NCBI GenBank assembly: GCA_022419385.1
Contig: JAJUBI010000001.1
Coordinates: 4,588,001 to 4,652,000 of the forward strand
Source: Paraconiothyrium sp. Pb-2020
Taxonomy: Eukaryota > Ascomycota > Dothideomycetes > Pleosporales > Didymosphaeriaceae
Reading direction: 5' to 3'
DNA: 64,000 nt
Part shown: positions 35,339 to 48,150 of the stretch, piece after piece
Numbering within the stretch: position 1 is the stretch's first letter
Layout of the letters: each line of letters opens with the position of its first letter
Notes under the pieces: generated by a model
What the model saw: the letters and a program-made list of their open reading frames with translations, nothing else
What the model was told of the DNA's origin: nothing
Databases searched by the model: none
Program-made: the position numbers and the translations under genes

Positions 35339-35865
35339 ATGAGTCGCGGCGGAAAACTCGCCCCGGAAGTCAACCGGTATGTTGCGCAGCCTTTGTCTGC
35401 CGCCCGCCGCGGCCACCTCACACGACCTCCGCTGACACAGTTCTATCCAGTGCTCTGTTCGTCAAGAATCTGAGCTTCAACGTGACCCCAGAGGATCTCT
35501 TCGACCTCTTCGGCAAATTCGGCCCTGTGCGGTATGCATACGCCTCCGACCGTGTCCTCCGAGTTCGCAAAGCTAACGACAGCAGCCAAATCCGCCAGGG
35601 TATCGCCAACAACACAAAGGGCACCGCATTCGTCGTCTACGAGGATGTCATGGATGCGAAATCCGCCTGCGACAAGCTGAACGGCTTCAACTTCCAGAAC
35701 CGATACCTCGTTGGTGCGTTCTGACATGCCATCTCTGCGCCTTCCCTTCTCACCTTAGTTATAGTATTATACCACCAACCAGAGAAGATGATAAAAGCAG
35801 CGAACGACCTCTCAGAGCGCCAGGAGAACTTAGAAAAGCTCAAAAAGCAACACGGTATCGATTAG
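35339..35865 (+). CDS. Splicing factor 3b subunit p14 (SF3B6) RNA-binding protein
   Basis: Four exons, 35339-35376, 35451-35531, 35586-35713 and 35759-35865; 117 aa, close to human p14 (125 aa). A single RRM: RNP2 LFVKNLSF, RNP1 region KGTAFVVYED, then DAKSACDKLNGFNFQNRYLV. It sits in the SF3b complex of U2 snRNP near the branch-point adenosine. Introns are 74, 54 and 45 nt. The continuous frame reading into intron 2 (YAYASDRVL) is an intron artefact: removing it restores VRQIRQGIANNTKG. Confidence 0.95.
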
Positions 35866-37061
35866 CATGAGGCGAGGCCCACAGGACTGGTGACTGCACG
35901 AGAACGAAGCAATATCAATACTCGTGTGGGCCTCAATACCGTACAATCAAACCGAACGCCGAGCAAGACGCGCACTTCGAGGACGAGCTCAACATTGATG
36001 GAGAAGCCGCGAATTCCAGCAGTGGCCAAGGGATGCCGCAATTGCGACTGGCGCGACGCCAGACTATCTGCGAAGTGGCTCTGGAATCGTTTACATGGAT
36101 TGGCGTTAAAGAGATGACGATTTTATGAACGGCAAGGATTGCTGCTATGGGGGGAAATGCTTTGGCTTTAACGGCGAGGATTCAGCTTGAACCATCATCC
36201 GATATTAGGGCTAGTTGGCCGGTTACCAACTTATCTGTCAACATGAACAACCCAGTCCTTAACACGACTACAAGCACAAATTGACGCATCTCATTTACGC
36301 TAGATTGCCGCCTTGTGTCTTTCCACAGATGATATTTTGATGGGACCGATCATTCTGACTGTAAATGTAATAGTCTGCTCCGGACGCTCGCGCTTTACAC
36401 AGCTCGGTAATCCGAAGAACGCTTCACATGTTGTGCTCGAGTTGCGGGCAATGTTGCCTCACATGTCACTGAGATCAAGTGAGCGGCTCGAATCGTTCGC
36501 TGATAGCGAGGGAAGCGTCGCGGGGAGGGTTGCCGATAAAAGCCCTGGAACTGTGGGTTAGTGGATAGTGTCGCATTTGCTATTTGGAGTGAATATAGTG
36601 TTGGTAGTTGTGGCGGTTGCAGTCGCGTCCTTAATGAGTGTTTGTGTTATGGTGAGGATAACGGTTGTCGTGGAGGCTCCTTCGAATCCCACAGAAAGCA
36701 TAGTCAATAAGAACAACATGTACCGTGATAGGGTGCGAGAAAGATGCTTGGTTCGGATACTGTAGATTAGTTTGCAGGTTCACGAAACTTCGATTCCGCA
36801 ACATTTATACGCTTGCTAGTCTCAAATAACGTGACGTAGCAAGTCATCTTCGGCCATACCAGATATAAGTGAACCTCAGCAATGCTGGAGAATGAGTGAT
36901 ATTGCCGTATAATACACTTGATCTACTTCTTTCCAGCGTAGCCTTGTAACAGTGAAGATCCCGTTACAAAATAAGATACGGGGGAGTGTACAAAATCGCG
37001 CCATCAAAGATTTTAATTAAAAAATCACATGATCCCCCAATTTCATTGCTTGACCATAGAC
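35866..37061. other. Intergenic region between convergent genes
   Basis: 1.2 kb with small open frames (for example 35890-36117 and 36313-36561), none with family features. It holds 3' UTRs. Nothing else recognised. Confidence 0.5.
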
Positions 37062-39841
37062 TCAAGAGTCCGGGTTGCTGAACCTTTGCGGCCATGTCCA
37101 AGCTTCAAGATCCTCAGGATCTAGACCTTCATGATATGCATAATTCTTCGCCTTGATCTGCTTGTCCATCAACGCCTCCCGTGCCAATCCACCCTTGTTG
37201 CCAAGCCCAGGAATATGGTCAATGGCATCGATTGCCAGACTGAACCGATCGATACCGTTTCGGATGGCCAGCTCAAGTGGAGTATCGATGTTGCCCTTTT
37301 CCCTGTAGCCACGTACGTGCAAGTTATGCTGGCCCTTTCGACGGTAGGTCATGCGATGGATGATGCCCGGATATGAATGGAAATTGAAGATGATCGGCTT
37401 GTTGTCTGTGAAGATCGCTTTAAATTCATGGTCCTTAAGTCCATGCGGGTGGTCGTCTGGCGAGATAAGCTTGAACAGATCGACAACGTTGACGAAGCGG
37501 ATCTTTAACTGGGGAAGATGTTCGCGAAGGAGAGCGGTGGCGGCAAGGGCTTCGGCAGTAACGACATCACCGCACGAAGCCATAACGATATCAGGGTCTT
37601 CGCCCTGGTCATTGCTTGCCCATGGCCAGATGCCAACACCTTTGGTGCAATGAGCGATCGCCTGCTCCTTGGTGCAGAACTGGAGGTGTTCCTGTTTGTC
37701 GGCCACAATCACCTACGAAACAAGTCAGACCCACAACAATCACGTCGCGCATGAGAACTACGTACGTTGACATAGTTCGAGCTGCGGAAGCAGTGGTCCA
37801 TGGTAGAAAGCAGGCAATTCGCATCTGGAGGAAGGTAGATGCGTACAACCTCTGGACTTTTATTAGCCACTACGTCCAGGAAACCTGGGTCCTGATGCGT
37901 AAAGCCATTATGATCTTGACGCCAAACTGTCGCTGTGAGCAGGATGTTCAGCGACGGGACTTTTACTCTCCAGTCGACTTCAAGGCATTTCTCTAGCCAT
38001 TTACAGTGTTGATTGACCATGGAATCAATGATGTGAATGAAAGGCTCGTACGAGTTTAGCAGACCGTGTCGACCGGATAGGACGTATCCCTCAAGCCAAC
38101 CCTATATATTTTTAGATCATTGGAATGCGCCGTGCTGGAGTCTGACCGTACCTCAACTGTGTGCTCTGAAAGCATCTCCATGACCCGTCCGCTAAAAGCT
38201 AGGTTGCCTCCGTCTTGATCTTCTTCAAAATAAGCTCCCAGCCACACTTTCTTACCACCCTGGTGACGGCGTTAGAATACTACACCATGTGAGTTGACCT
38301 CGCGTACCTCGTAAATAGCGCTGAGCTTATTGGATTCGGTCTCGTCCGGACCAAACACACGGAACTGATCCTGGTTTCTCTCGACAACATCTTTCAAAAA
38401 TTTCGCGAAATTTCCCATGCTACCAAATTTGGAGGCAGCATGCTTCTCCACTTCGACACAGTAGTCCCGCCAGTCAGGCAAGTTGAGTTTACGGCGGAGC
38501 ACGCCGCCATTAGTTATTGGATTGGCGCTCATCCTGCGGGTACCAGTGGGTGCGAGCTCCCTCAGATCGGGTCTGATCTTTCCATCCTGACCAAATAGCT
38601 TCTCAGGCTGATAGCTCCGCATCCACTCTTCTAGCTTCTGCAAACTCTCTTTATTCTTCAGGACATCGGTGATGGGAACCTGGTGGGACCGCCAGAAGCC
38701 TTCCAAGAAATGGTCTCCTAGCTTGCGTGGTCCGGTCCAACCTTTCGGTGTTCGCAACACGATCATCGGCCACATCGGTCTGAACGCCTTGCCGGAATCC
38801 CGGGCTTTCCTCTGATATGACCTGATTTCGGTGATGCACTTCTCTAGCGTGGTGGCCATGGCCTGGTGCATTGTGGGCAAATCGCTACCTTCAACAAAAT
38901 AAGGAGTCCAGCCGTATCCGATAAAAAGCGCCTCGAGCTCCTTGTGGCTAATGCGAGACAGGACTGTAGGATTGTTGATCTTGTATCCGTTCAAATGTAA
39001 CACTGGAACGACTGCTCCATCGGTAATAGGATTTAGGAATTTTGTAGAATGCCAGCTGGTGGCAAGCGGACCAGTTTCAGATTCACCGTCACCCACCATC
39101 GTGAGAGTGATTAGGTCAGGGTGATCAAACACAGTACCGAAAGCGTGTGATATCGAGTATCCGAGTTCTCCACCCTCATGCAAGCTTCCTGGTGTCTCTG
39201 GTGTTGCATGCGACCCAATGCCACCAGGAAACGAGAACTGTTTGAAAAACCGCCTCATACCATCAATATCCTCACTCTTGTCGGGATATACTTCAGAGTA
39301 CGTGCCCTCAAGATAGGAATTCGAAAGAACGGCTGGTGCGCCATGACCAGGACCGGAAATGAAGATGGCGTTCAGATCGTACTTCTTGATCAGACGGTTC
39401 ATGTGAATGTACGTGAAGCTTTGCCCAGCGTCCGAACCCCTAAATGCGAAAGTGCAAAGTCAGCGGATATCCTGGATGAGCGACGGTGATGGTACTTCGT
39501 TCGCATGTCAGCTGAGCTAAGGAAAGATCCACTTCTACATCCTGGCAGACGAAAAGCAGCTCTCTCTTCTGCTCGACGGAGTGAACACATTCGGGTACTT
39601 GCCAGTGGCCCAAGAGACGTCTCTTTAAGTGGTCGATAGTAAGAGGCTCGCGAAGCAATGGATTCTGCCTCAAATAGATCATTCCTAGACACAGATATAG
39701 AGTCGCATGGAAATACTCAGTGAGCTTGTTGACCTCATCCTCGCTGAGCGGATTGTCATTCACAGTAGCTCTAGCTTCCCCAAACGGCGAGAGACTCGTC
39801 TTGTCGAGCTTTTCGCCCGTTTTGCCAACGTCGGAAGCCAT
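37062..39841 (-). CDS. Xylulose-5-phosphate/fructose-6-phosphate phosphoketolase
   Basis: Five exons: 39603-39841, 38308-39439, 38152-38259, 37766-38101, 37062-37712; 821 aa, normal for the family. The TPP-dependent enzyme splits X5P or F6P into acetyl-phosphate plus GAP or E4P. Visible are YLRQNPLL, ISGPGHGAPA, FPGGIGSHATPETPGS, the TPP site GDGESETGP, HLNGYKI, WRQDHNGFTHQDPGF and VVDLFKL. Exon 1 can be joined to exon 2 in frame (HW then GSDAGQ) only with donor GCAAGT (39602-39597), so intron 1 (163 nt) is GC-AG; the other three are GT-AG of 48-53 nt. The gene is head to head with hexokinase. Fungal phosphoketolases are thought to derive from bacteria. Confidence 0.95.
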
Positions 39842-41219
39842 GATGAAAGTTGGTTGGATTCGATGTCTGGAGTTTAGGCGCCGCTGGCAGCTTTTGATCA
39901 AGAATCTGTGCCGATGATGTAGTTAGTGATCGGAACTCGGCGGAACGGGGTGGAAGTTTCCGAGCTGACAGGAACAAGGAATATGAGGCCAGTGGGTAGA
40001 GCGGATATAATATCAGGACAGCCGCAAACACTCTCAATTTCTTTCAATGGCAGAGGCACAGGTTCCGACGCGGCAGGATCGTAGACAGTTCCTCGATGGC
40101 CGCGACAGCTCTCCTAACGCTCGCTTGCATTGCAGCTTCACCATTACTGGGGACCGGCCGGGAAGGCGTATTGATTTCGTCATCGCGTGAAGACGCATGT
40201 GCGCTTGAGAGATCAATGGCCGGACGAGGTGGAGTGATGCAAGTCTAGTCTCTCCCCAACTAAGCCTAGCGCATTCACGGTTTCCGACCTTGCAGTGTGC
40301 CTCTGCAGACCGAACGTCACATAGCTACACATCCAGGAGCACTTGAATAAAGCAGGCTTTGGCATCGCAAGGACGTATAGTTGCCAGCAGGTGTGATGAT
40401 TTATCTGGAGTGACGACGCGACCTGGGATGTCGTGACCAAGAAGACCAAGAACCAAAACCCGGGTTAGCTCCACACTGTAGAGCTGAGGTCAGCTGTAGA
40501 AGTAACGGTAAAAGAAGGCCGGCCTTGGATTCGAGAAGGGCAGAGGACGAGAAAGGCAGCGCAACAGAGTACATGCTACATGCGTACATCCGGAACGGTG
40601 GTACTTTTCCCCGAAATGGGTGCAAGCCCCGGGCCGCTGAACGACCACGTGCGTCATCCCGAGAAGCGGCTGGATTGCAGCTACCCCTCGTACCGACCGG
40701 AGGAAGCGGCCGTTGCTCAATAGTCATGGGCTGCCTTCCTGTTACAGGCGCTGTATCTTCGCGCAGCGTGCATCGTGTGGAATGCTCGTTATCAACCATG
40801 CTCGTGTAAGGAGACTCGTTACGCCCTCCGAATCGTCGCGGAGGCCCGGACAGCGCCCCAATTGCTCCACGTCTTTTTCTAACCATTGGCGGGGTAGCTC
40901 GGTACTAGCATTACCACAGCGTCTTTGTCAGCCCAACGTCCGATATCTTCCCGTTCTTCGCGCAAAAACAACTGTAGAACTCCACGGACAGAAGCAAGTG
41001 TGTACTCCTCCTTTACTTGTCGTCCTTTTGCAGATTTTGTAAACGCTCCAGCATCCGCAGCACCATGTCCCGTGCTCGTTTCAATTGCTGACTACATCAT
41101 AAGACAAACTAGCAAAATCTGAATCGTACTCTCGGTCCCGCACATTCGTCGTTTCAAGGCATAGCTACGCCATTTGGCTTTTATTTTGGAATCGATCGAA
41201 ACAAGGATAAATAGTCATA
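39842..41219. promoter_or_regulatory. Divergent promoter region of phosphoketolase and hexokinase
   Basis: 1.38 kb between the two start codons. Open frames here (for example 40401-40886 minus) have no recognisable features. A shared carbon-source control region is plausible but not shown. Confidence 0.5.
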
Positions 41220-42896
41220 ATGCCGACCGGTGCACGACGAACGCCTTCGCGGAAGGGTACGGTTGCCTCCTTCCTGCTGCCCTGCGCGCTCTCACTCGAG
41301 GAGACTGAGCCCTCGTAACCTCAGCAACCCCACAAACGTGCAACGGAACATCGAATAACAGGTGTGCTAGGTTCCATGGCCGATGTGCCAAAGGATCTGC
41401 TGGATCAAATCAACAAGCTCGAGGATATTTTCATCGTGGACACCCAGAAGCTTAAGGAAGTAACTGATCAATTCGTCTCCGAGCTGCGACGAGGCCTTGG
41501 CCAGGACGATGCTACAATCGTACGTTCCCTTGCCCGATCATACGCTCCCGGCTGACAATGTCGTGAACAGCCCATGAATCCAACTTGGTGCATGGCCTTT
41601 CCCGACGGCAACGAAACCGGCACATTCCTCGCCCTCGATATGGGTGGAACCAACCTACGTGTGTGCGAAGTTACCCTCACCGAAGAGAAGGGCGAATTCG
41701 ACATCATACAATCCAAATACCGCATGCCCGAAGAGCTAAAAACAGGCACGGCAGACGAGCTATGGGGCTATGTCGCGGATTGCCTGCAGCAATTCATCGA
41801 ATATCACCATGGCGACGAAAAGATCGAGCAGTTGCCGCTCGGTTTTACGTTCTCCTACCCTGCAACGCAGAACCACATTGATCATGGCATCCTCCAGCGC
41901 TGGACGAAGGGTTTCGATATTGATGGCGTAGAGGGGAAGGATGTCGTTCCGCCTTTCGAAGCTGCTCTCGCTGAGCGTGGCCTACCCATCAAGCTCACTG
42001 CACTTGTGAACGATACGACTGGCACCATGATCGCTTCCGCGTACACGGACCCCCTCATGCGCATTGGCTGCATCTTCGGCACTGGTTGTAACGCCGCCTA
42101 TATGGAAGACTGTGGCTCCATTCCCAAACTTGCGCATATGAACCTCGATCCCTCCCTTCCAATGGCCATCAACTGCGAATACGGCGCCTTCGACAACGAG
42201 CACAAGGTCCTTCCTCGCACCCCCTATGACATCATCATCGATAAGGAATCTCCCAGACCTGGTCAACAAGCCTTCGAGAAGATGATCGCTGGTCTTTACC
42301 TTGGTGAGATCTTCCGTCTTGTCTTGCTCGACCTGCATCAAAGCCACGATTGTGAGGTGTTTGCAGGTCAGGATATCAGCAAGCTTCAGAAAGCGTATTC
42401 GCTCGATGCTGGATTCCTGTCAGCCATTGAGGAGGATCCATTTGAGAATTTGAGCGAGACACACGACCTGATGCAGAACAAATTGTCCATCTCGTGCACA
42501 AAGCCTGAACTCGAACTCCTGCGCCGGCTCGCCGAGCTGATTGGAACCCGTGCCGCGCGCCTGTCCGCCTGCGGTGTTGCCGCCATCTGTAAGCATAAGG
42601 GTTGGGAGACGTGCCACGTTGGCGCCGACGGTTCAGTCTTCAACAAATACCCGCACTTCAAGGTACGCGGAGCGCAGGCATTGAAGGAAATCCTGGACTG
42701 GCCGGAGAACAAAGGCAAGGGCAAGGGCGATCCCATCGAGATTTTGCCTGCTGAGGACGGTAGCGGTGTGGGTGCAGCACTGATCGCGGCACTGACCTTG
42801 AAGCGCGTGCAGCAAGGCCAGAACGCTGGTATCAGGGATCCAGAGGCCATGAAGAAGGCCGCGGAGCTGGCCAGGAAGGCCAGGCCATCGAAATGA
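41220..42896 (+). CDS. Hexokinase
   Basis: Three exons, 41220-41256, 41371-41519 and 41571-42896; 503 aa. The small first exon gives MPTGARRTPSRKG, joined over a 114-nt intron to SMADVPKDLLDQ, as in other fungal hexokinases; starting at the internal ATG in exon 2 would lose it. LALDMGGTNLR (phosphate 1), LGFTFSYPATQ, WTKGFDIDGVEG, NDTTGT with the catalytic Asp, CIFGTGCNAAY, and GADGSVFNKYPHF are present. LGFTFSYPATQ indicates hexokinase rather than glucokinase. It phosphorylates glucose and fructose at the entry of glycolysis. Confidence 0.96.
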
Positions 42897-43537
42897 TGGA
42901 ATAAGTAGTTTCATTTGTGCTCCATGTATAGCCACATAGACTCGACCGATCACCAATCGCACCAACAAACGCGATCTTTTACAGAGACCAGTTGACTGTT
43001 CCACTGTGTACTATGATGAAGTGGAGTGCGGTCTGCTACCGTCACAGCCTGTGGTCAGTGAGTGGGATTGCGGTGAGGACATTGCGAATGCGTAATACGA
43101 AAGCGTGAAACGAAAGCATGTCTCGGGAGCTTGCGTCAATTGATCTACTTTGTAGTTGCTGAGTGCCTGGATACTCGGTAGTGGGGGTTGTATCGATCAC
43201 GTCACTGTAGGCATCTGGGTCGTGCCTTCTGAAGCCCATAACCAGCCAAGCAGGCGATCGTAGAGTATATGTACTAATGCTTGCCAATGTCTTCGATCCA
43301 ATAAAACGCATGGGACTCCTTTGATTTTGAAGTGCAGTATGCCCTATTGGTTGGAGTAGTGTCGAGCGGATAGGATGCCATTTGGGGTAAGGGACGTAAT
43401 TCCAGAGTCGGTCCCGGGTACCTTGGTTGTACCATTGAGTCAAGCTACTCGTCCTACAGCACTTATTACCAATATCTACGACGAGCACAACCAAACTCTC
43501 CTCGCGACCCAAATCCGGATTCACTTGTGTAATCGCC
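42897..43537. other. Intergenic region, no gene seen
   Basis: 641 bp between two plus-strand genes: hexokinase 3' UTR, then promoter of the phosphoesterase gene. Confidence 0.5.
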
Positions 43538-44961
43538 ATGTCTGCGCCAAAGTCCTCTGGTGGCAACACGTTTGAGGATCTCAGCGGGGTAACAACAGCC
43601 ACGTTCAGCAACCCCTACGATGCCTTGATTTCGGTTTCAGAGGATGATCCCGTAGGTAACATTCATCCAGAAGGTCGATCTCGTGTTGGTAATCTATCAG
43701 GTCCAAATGCAAGCCCGCTACTCTACACACAGGAGCACGAGGAACAGTCAGCAGAAAGCCAAGATGCTCGACAAGGAATTCTCTGGACCTAACATTGACC
43801 CCATTCTACTGAGGCTGAGTGATTCCACTGTAGAGCCAGGCTATGTTGACCCAAGACACTGTCTGGTGTTCTGGGGCCGTCCGAGCGACAAGATCAAGAA
43901 CTTGATCAACCGTGTTCAGCAGGAATTGCTTGCAGTAGCTCCAAGTAAGTCTGTACCGCACTTGATGGGAAACAATTTGGCCGCCGTAACACTCCCTCTG
44001 CTGCTTTCATCTACTGCAGACGATAGAACCATGCCGCATATAGGCAAGAGCACCATATATACATACGTATATCAGCATGGAAGGCAGTAGTGAGTGTGAC
44101 GAAACGTCGACCGGTCTCCTTTCTCATATACCATGCTCTTCAGGTTTAACCCCTTCTAGATCTCTGGATCATGCCCCAGGACTGCCTACACATTACTGCC
44201 TTGGAAGTCACTCACTCGAAGAAGGCCGAGGAGATTCAGCAGATCGTGGATTCCATAACAGACAAGATACCCGCCATTACTGATTTTACTTTCGATCATC
44301 GAGCTCGCTTGATCAAGCCGATGATAGGCTTCGACGCATCAGCGCTAGCGCTGAGCTTCGTGCCTGCAGCAGGGGAACCGTCCGCGTTAGGAAGGACAAA
44401 ACAAGATGACAAGTACACATATCATCATCTGCGACGAGACTTGTACGCTCTCTGTCAGGAGATTGAACTTGCTGTCGATTCGAGATACGTTGTGCCTGTG
44501 AGTCACTCTTGGTGCACTCTGGTGGAAAACGCAAACTGACCTTTTTGCGCTTGCAAGTCCAGCCATCTGACCATCGGCCGCTTCATCAACTCAAGCGATT
44601 TCTACGACGGAAAAGGAACCTATGACCCACAGAAGATGGAAGCATTCATCAATAAGATTGAGGAGATCAACGCATGGCTTGAACAGGAGTTCTGGCCGGA
44701 GCACAACGGTGGAAAAGTGCCGCCCGGAGCAGATTGGGTGGTGGGGGAGGAGAAGGGTCTCAATTGCCGTAGGTCTTGAACAAAGAAATAAAGACGACGA
44801 AGCATTTGCTGACTGTTCGTCATCATGACAGGCATGGGTACGCTCTGGTAAGCTGGAGTTCGCGGCCGATATCGTTATTAGCGATATCAAGCATAGCGCT
44901 GACTGACTCTTTCCACAGGTATGGCGGAGGCGACTCTCTTCATGAAGGCAAAGGCTTTTGA
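43538..44961 (+). CDS. 2H phosphoesterase (RNA ligase/cyclic phosphodiesterase-like) protein
   Basis: Six exons: 43538-43651, 43701-43944, 44160-44497, 44558-44768, 44832-44847, 44919-44961; 321 aa. Two His-x-Thr motifs, LHITALEV and SHLTIGRF, mark the two halves of a 2H phosphoesterase fold, which acts on cyclic phosphate ends of RNA or nucleotides. FVDP-like PGYVDPRHCLVFWG and a C-terminal WYGGGDSLHEGKG are further family blocks. The substrate is unknown. The fifth exon is only 16 nt (GCATGGGTACGCTCTG) and is required: it links CRM-GTLW to YGGGDS in frame. Intron 2 is 215 nt; the others are 49-71 nt. Confidence 0.8.
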
Positions 44962-45497
44962 TGGCCCAATAGGCTGTCCTGATACACTGAATACACTTGC
45001 GACATTATACAGTGAGATACATAGATCGGAAATAAGGCAGCAGAGAGGGGCTGTTCTACCAGGAGGTTACACGCTTGTCTCTGAAAGATACATTAAGAGT
45101 TAGGTCAAAGGCACCCCATGGGTACAGAACATGCTATGTGGTCATTTGCGTGCGGCGGGATGGCTGGCGGAGGTGCGTGGCGGGGCAGAAAGGGTCCAAG
45201 CTTCCCCGCGTGCCTACTGCTGCTGAGCCTCAAGCCCATAAATGAAACTGACTTGACACAATACCTCAACTGATCGACTTGGTTATATCTCCTAAGGCAG
45301 GAAGATCGCGCACTTTTCGCTTGCGATACGTGTCTTGAGTTGATCTTGGATACTTCATACCTGACATCGCTGCCTACACGGTCCGCTCTAGGCAAGCACC
45401 CTCGCCGGCGCTCTTACGATACGTGGCCATCGCAGCTTCTGAATATAGGTAGTCGCTCCGCGACACATCTAGCCTACTCTCCCAAGATACACTCATC
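44962..45497. other. Intergenic region, no gene seen
   Basis: 536 bp: 3' UTR of the phosphoesterase and promoter of SEC18. Confidence 0.5.
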
Positions 45498-48150
45498 ATG
45501 TTCAACCGGGATAGACTTCCTGGCCTTCCGGGCAGCTCACCGCGCCCCCCACAGCGTAACGATGGCTACGGGCGACCGCCACAACAACAACAACAGCCGC
45601 CGCCGCCACAGAGGTCAGCGGGATACGACTCAACGATGGGTGGATATGATCAGCCGCCACCTCCAGGCTACGCTGCCCAAGGCGGCCAACAGCGTATGCC
45701 GATGCGCGAGCCCCAGCAGTCTGGACGAGCGCTCCAGCTGCGTCCCATCAAAAGCCCTGGGGGCAACGCTTATGCTTTTGGCAATTTGTATGGGCGCTCA
45801 AGTTCTTACACGCTGTGTTTTAGTGACCGAATCGTAGGGTAGCCGTGTCCCCGCAGGACTTCCCACCCTCGCGCGACGGGTCCGATATTTACATTAAAGT
45901 AAATCGCAATTACGTCCTCTCAGCGAGACCCACTGAAGGCTGCCGCCCTGGCGAGATTGGCCTAACGGATGCACAACGTACGTGGGCCGGCATCTCGCTT
46001 GGTCCTCAGGATGTTGTTACGGTCGAACACTACGATGCGTTTAGCCAGGGGGGGCAGTCATACCTTGGGAATCTAGAGGTCGAAGTTGGCTTTGCTACAA
46101 GGAAGACCACAGAGGCACCATATGACCAGGAGGAGCTTGGAGCTATCTTCAAGAAGGTATGTCGAAGCAGGGCATGTTGCTTGCAATGCTTAATTGATAT
46201 ATGGTAGAACTTCGAGAACCAAGTCCTTGCGCCCGGACAGCAATTACTCATGGATGTCAAGAGCATCGTCCTACGAATGTCTATACGGACCGTCCAACTC
46301 GTCGATCTCTCAATGGAAAAGGCAGAGTCTGCATCCGGAGCTACTTTGACAGACCCTGGTGCTCGCGGAATCCTAACGCGTCACACCCAAGTGGATTTCT
46401 TTAAAGATGCACGCACCGACATCAAGATCAAGGCTTCCAGCCGGCGCCCTGCTGCCAATTCCATCATTCAGCCAGGGTTCAAGTTCGAGGACATGGGCAT
46501 CGGTGGATTGGACACCGAGTTCAGCGCCATCTTCCGGAGAGCTTTCGCCTCGCGTATCTTTCCCCCTGGTCTTGTCGAGAGGCTCGGTATACAGCATGTC
46601 CGTGGTATCCTCCTCTACGGTCCTCCAGGAACTGGTAAAACACTCATAGCTCGACAAATCGGTAAGATGTTGAATGCTAGAGAGCCGAAGGTCATCAACG
46701 GTCCTGAAGTACTTAACAAATATGTCGGTCAATCCGAAGAGAATATCCGGAAGATGTTCGCCGATGCTGAGAAAGAGTATAAGGAAAAGGGGGATGAAAG
46801 TGGCCTGCATATCATCATCTTCGACGAACTAGATGCAGTCTGCAAGCAGAGAGGTTCTGGAACCGGTGGCACTGGCGTAGGTGACAGCGTTGTGAACCAG
46901 CTGCTTTCGAAGCTCGACGGTGTTGATCAGCTGAACAATATCTTGCTTATCGGTATGACCAACCGAATGGATATGATCGACGAAGCTCTTCTTCGTCCTG
47001 GTCGTCTCGAAGTTCACATGGAAATTTCGCTCCCAGATGAAGCCGGTCGTGCGCAGATTCTCAAGATCCACACTACCAAGATGCGCAACAACAATGTAAT
47101 CGAGAGTGACGTCAACGTTGAGGAACTGGCGAAACTTACGAAGAACTTTTCAGGTGCGGAAATCAATGGTCTGGTAAAGGCAGCCTCCTCATATGCGTTC
47201 AGCCGGCACATCAAGGTCGGCACAATGGCGTCCATTAACCCGGACGTGGAAAACATGAAAGTCAATCGCGAAGACTTCCTACACGCTCTCGAAGAAGTCA
47301 AGCCTCTTTTTGGTGCTGCCGAGGAGGAGCTTGGGCAGAGGGTACGCGGTGGAATCATCCATTTCTCCCCTTTCATCAACGAGATACTGGACGAGGCTCG
47401 GCTTTTCATCAATCAAGTCAGGAAAGGATCGACACCTGTACTCTCCGTTGCCCTGCATGGGCCTCCCGGGAGTGGTAAAACGGCGCTTGCAGCGAAAATG
47501 GCCATGGACTCGGAGTTCCCGTTCATCAAGCTTGTGTCACCAGAAGATATGGTTGGGTTTAGCGAGATGCAGAAGGTACAGCAGCTTGACAAGACGTTCC
47601 GAGATGCATACAAGAGTGCCCTGAGCATCATCGTCATTGACAACATTGAGCTGCTCGTTGATTGGGTACCTATTGGACCTCGATTCAGCAACAGTGTGTT
47701 GGTTGCGCTCAAGGTTCTACTCGCGAAACAACCACCAAAGGTGAGTTGCGACACCGTCCCCGTGTTCCCTGATGTAACACGGTCTATGGCGAATTCCCCG
47801 CTAATCAAACGTAGGATCGCCGCTTGCTGATTTTCGCGACGACCACTGAACGTTCAGTGCTCACCCAGCTAGATCTATTCAGCCGTTTCGATGCAGACAT
47901 TGCGGTACCCAACGTCAACTCGCAACCCGAGCTTGCGCAGGTCCTGCAACAATCAGGCGCCTTCTCGGACCGTGACCAACAACGAGCCATTGGCGAGATT
48001 CAAGAGATTACGGGTAGCACCGATGTGGGCGTGGGCATCAAAAAGGTGTTGACGGCCATCGAGACGGCGAAGGAAGACCAGGACGTTCCTGGCCGCTTCG
48101 CCAGGGTCATGTCGAGTGCGATCTCAGCCAACAGGAACTCGTTCGCCTGA
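45498..48150 (+). CDS. SEC18: Vesicular-fusion ATPase Sec18/NSF
   Basis: Four exons, 45498-45787, 45838-46156, 46208-47740 and 47815-48150; 825 aa. A Pro/Gln/Gly-rich leader precedes the N domain (VSPQDFPPSRDGSDIYIKVN). The D1 AAA module has GPPGTGKT, IIFDELDAVCKQRG and the GMTNRMDMIDEALLRPGR region. D2 has GPPGSGKTALAAKMA and the degenerate IIVIDNIE, as usual in NSF. The hexamer disassembles SNARE complexes after membrane fusion. Introns are 50, 51 and 74 nt. Exon 1 must end at AAT TT so that the next exon reads LVAVSPQDF. Confidence 0.97.
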
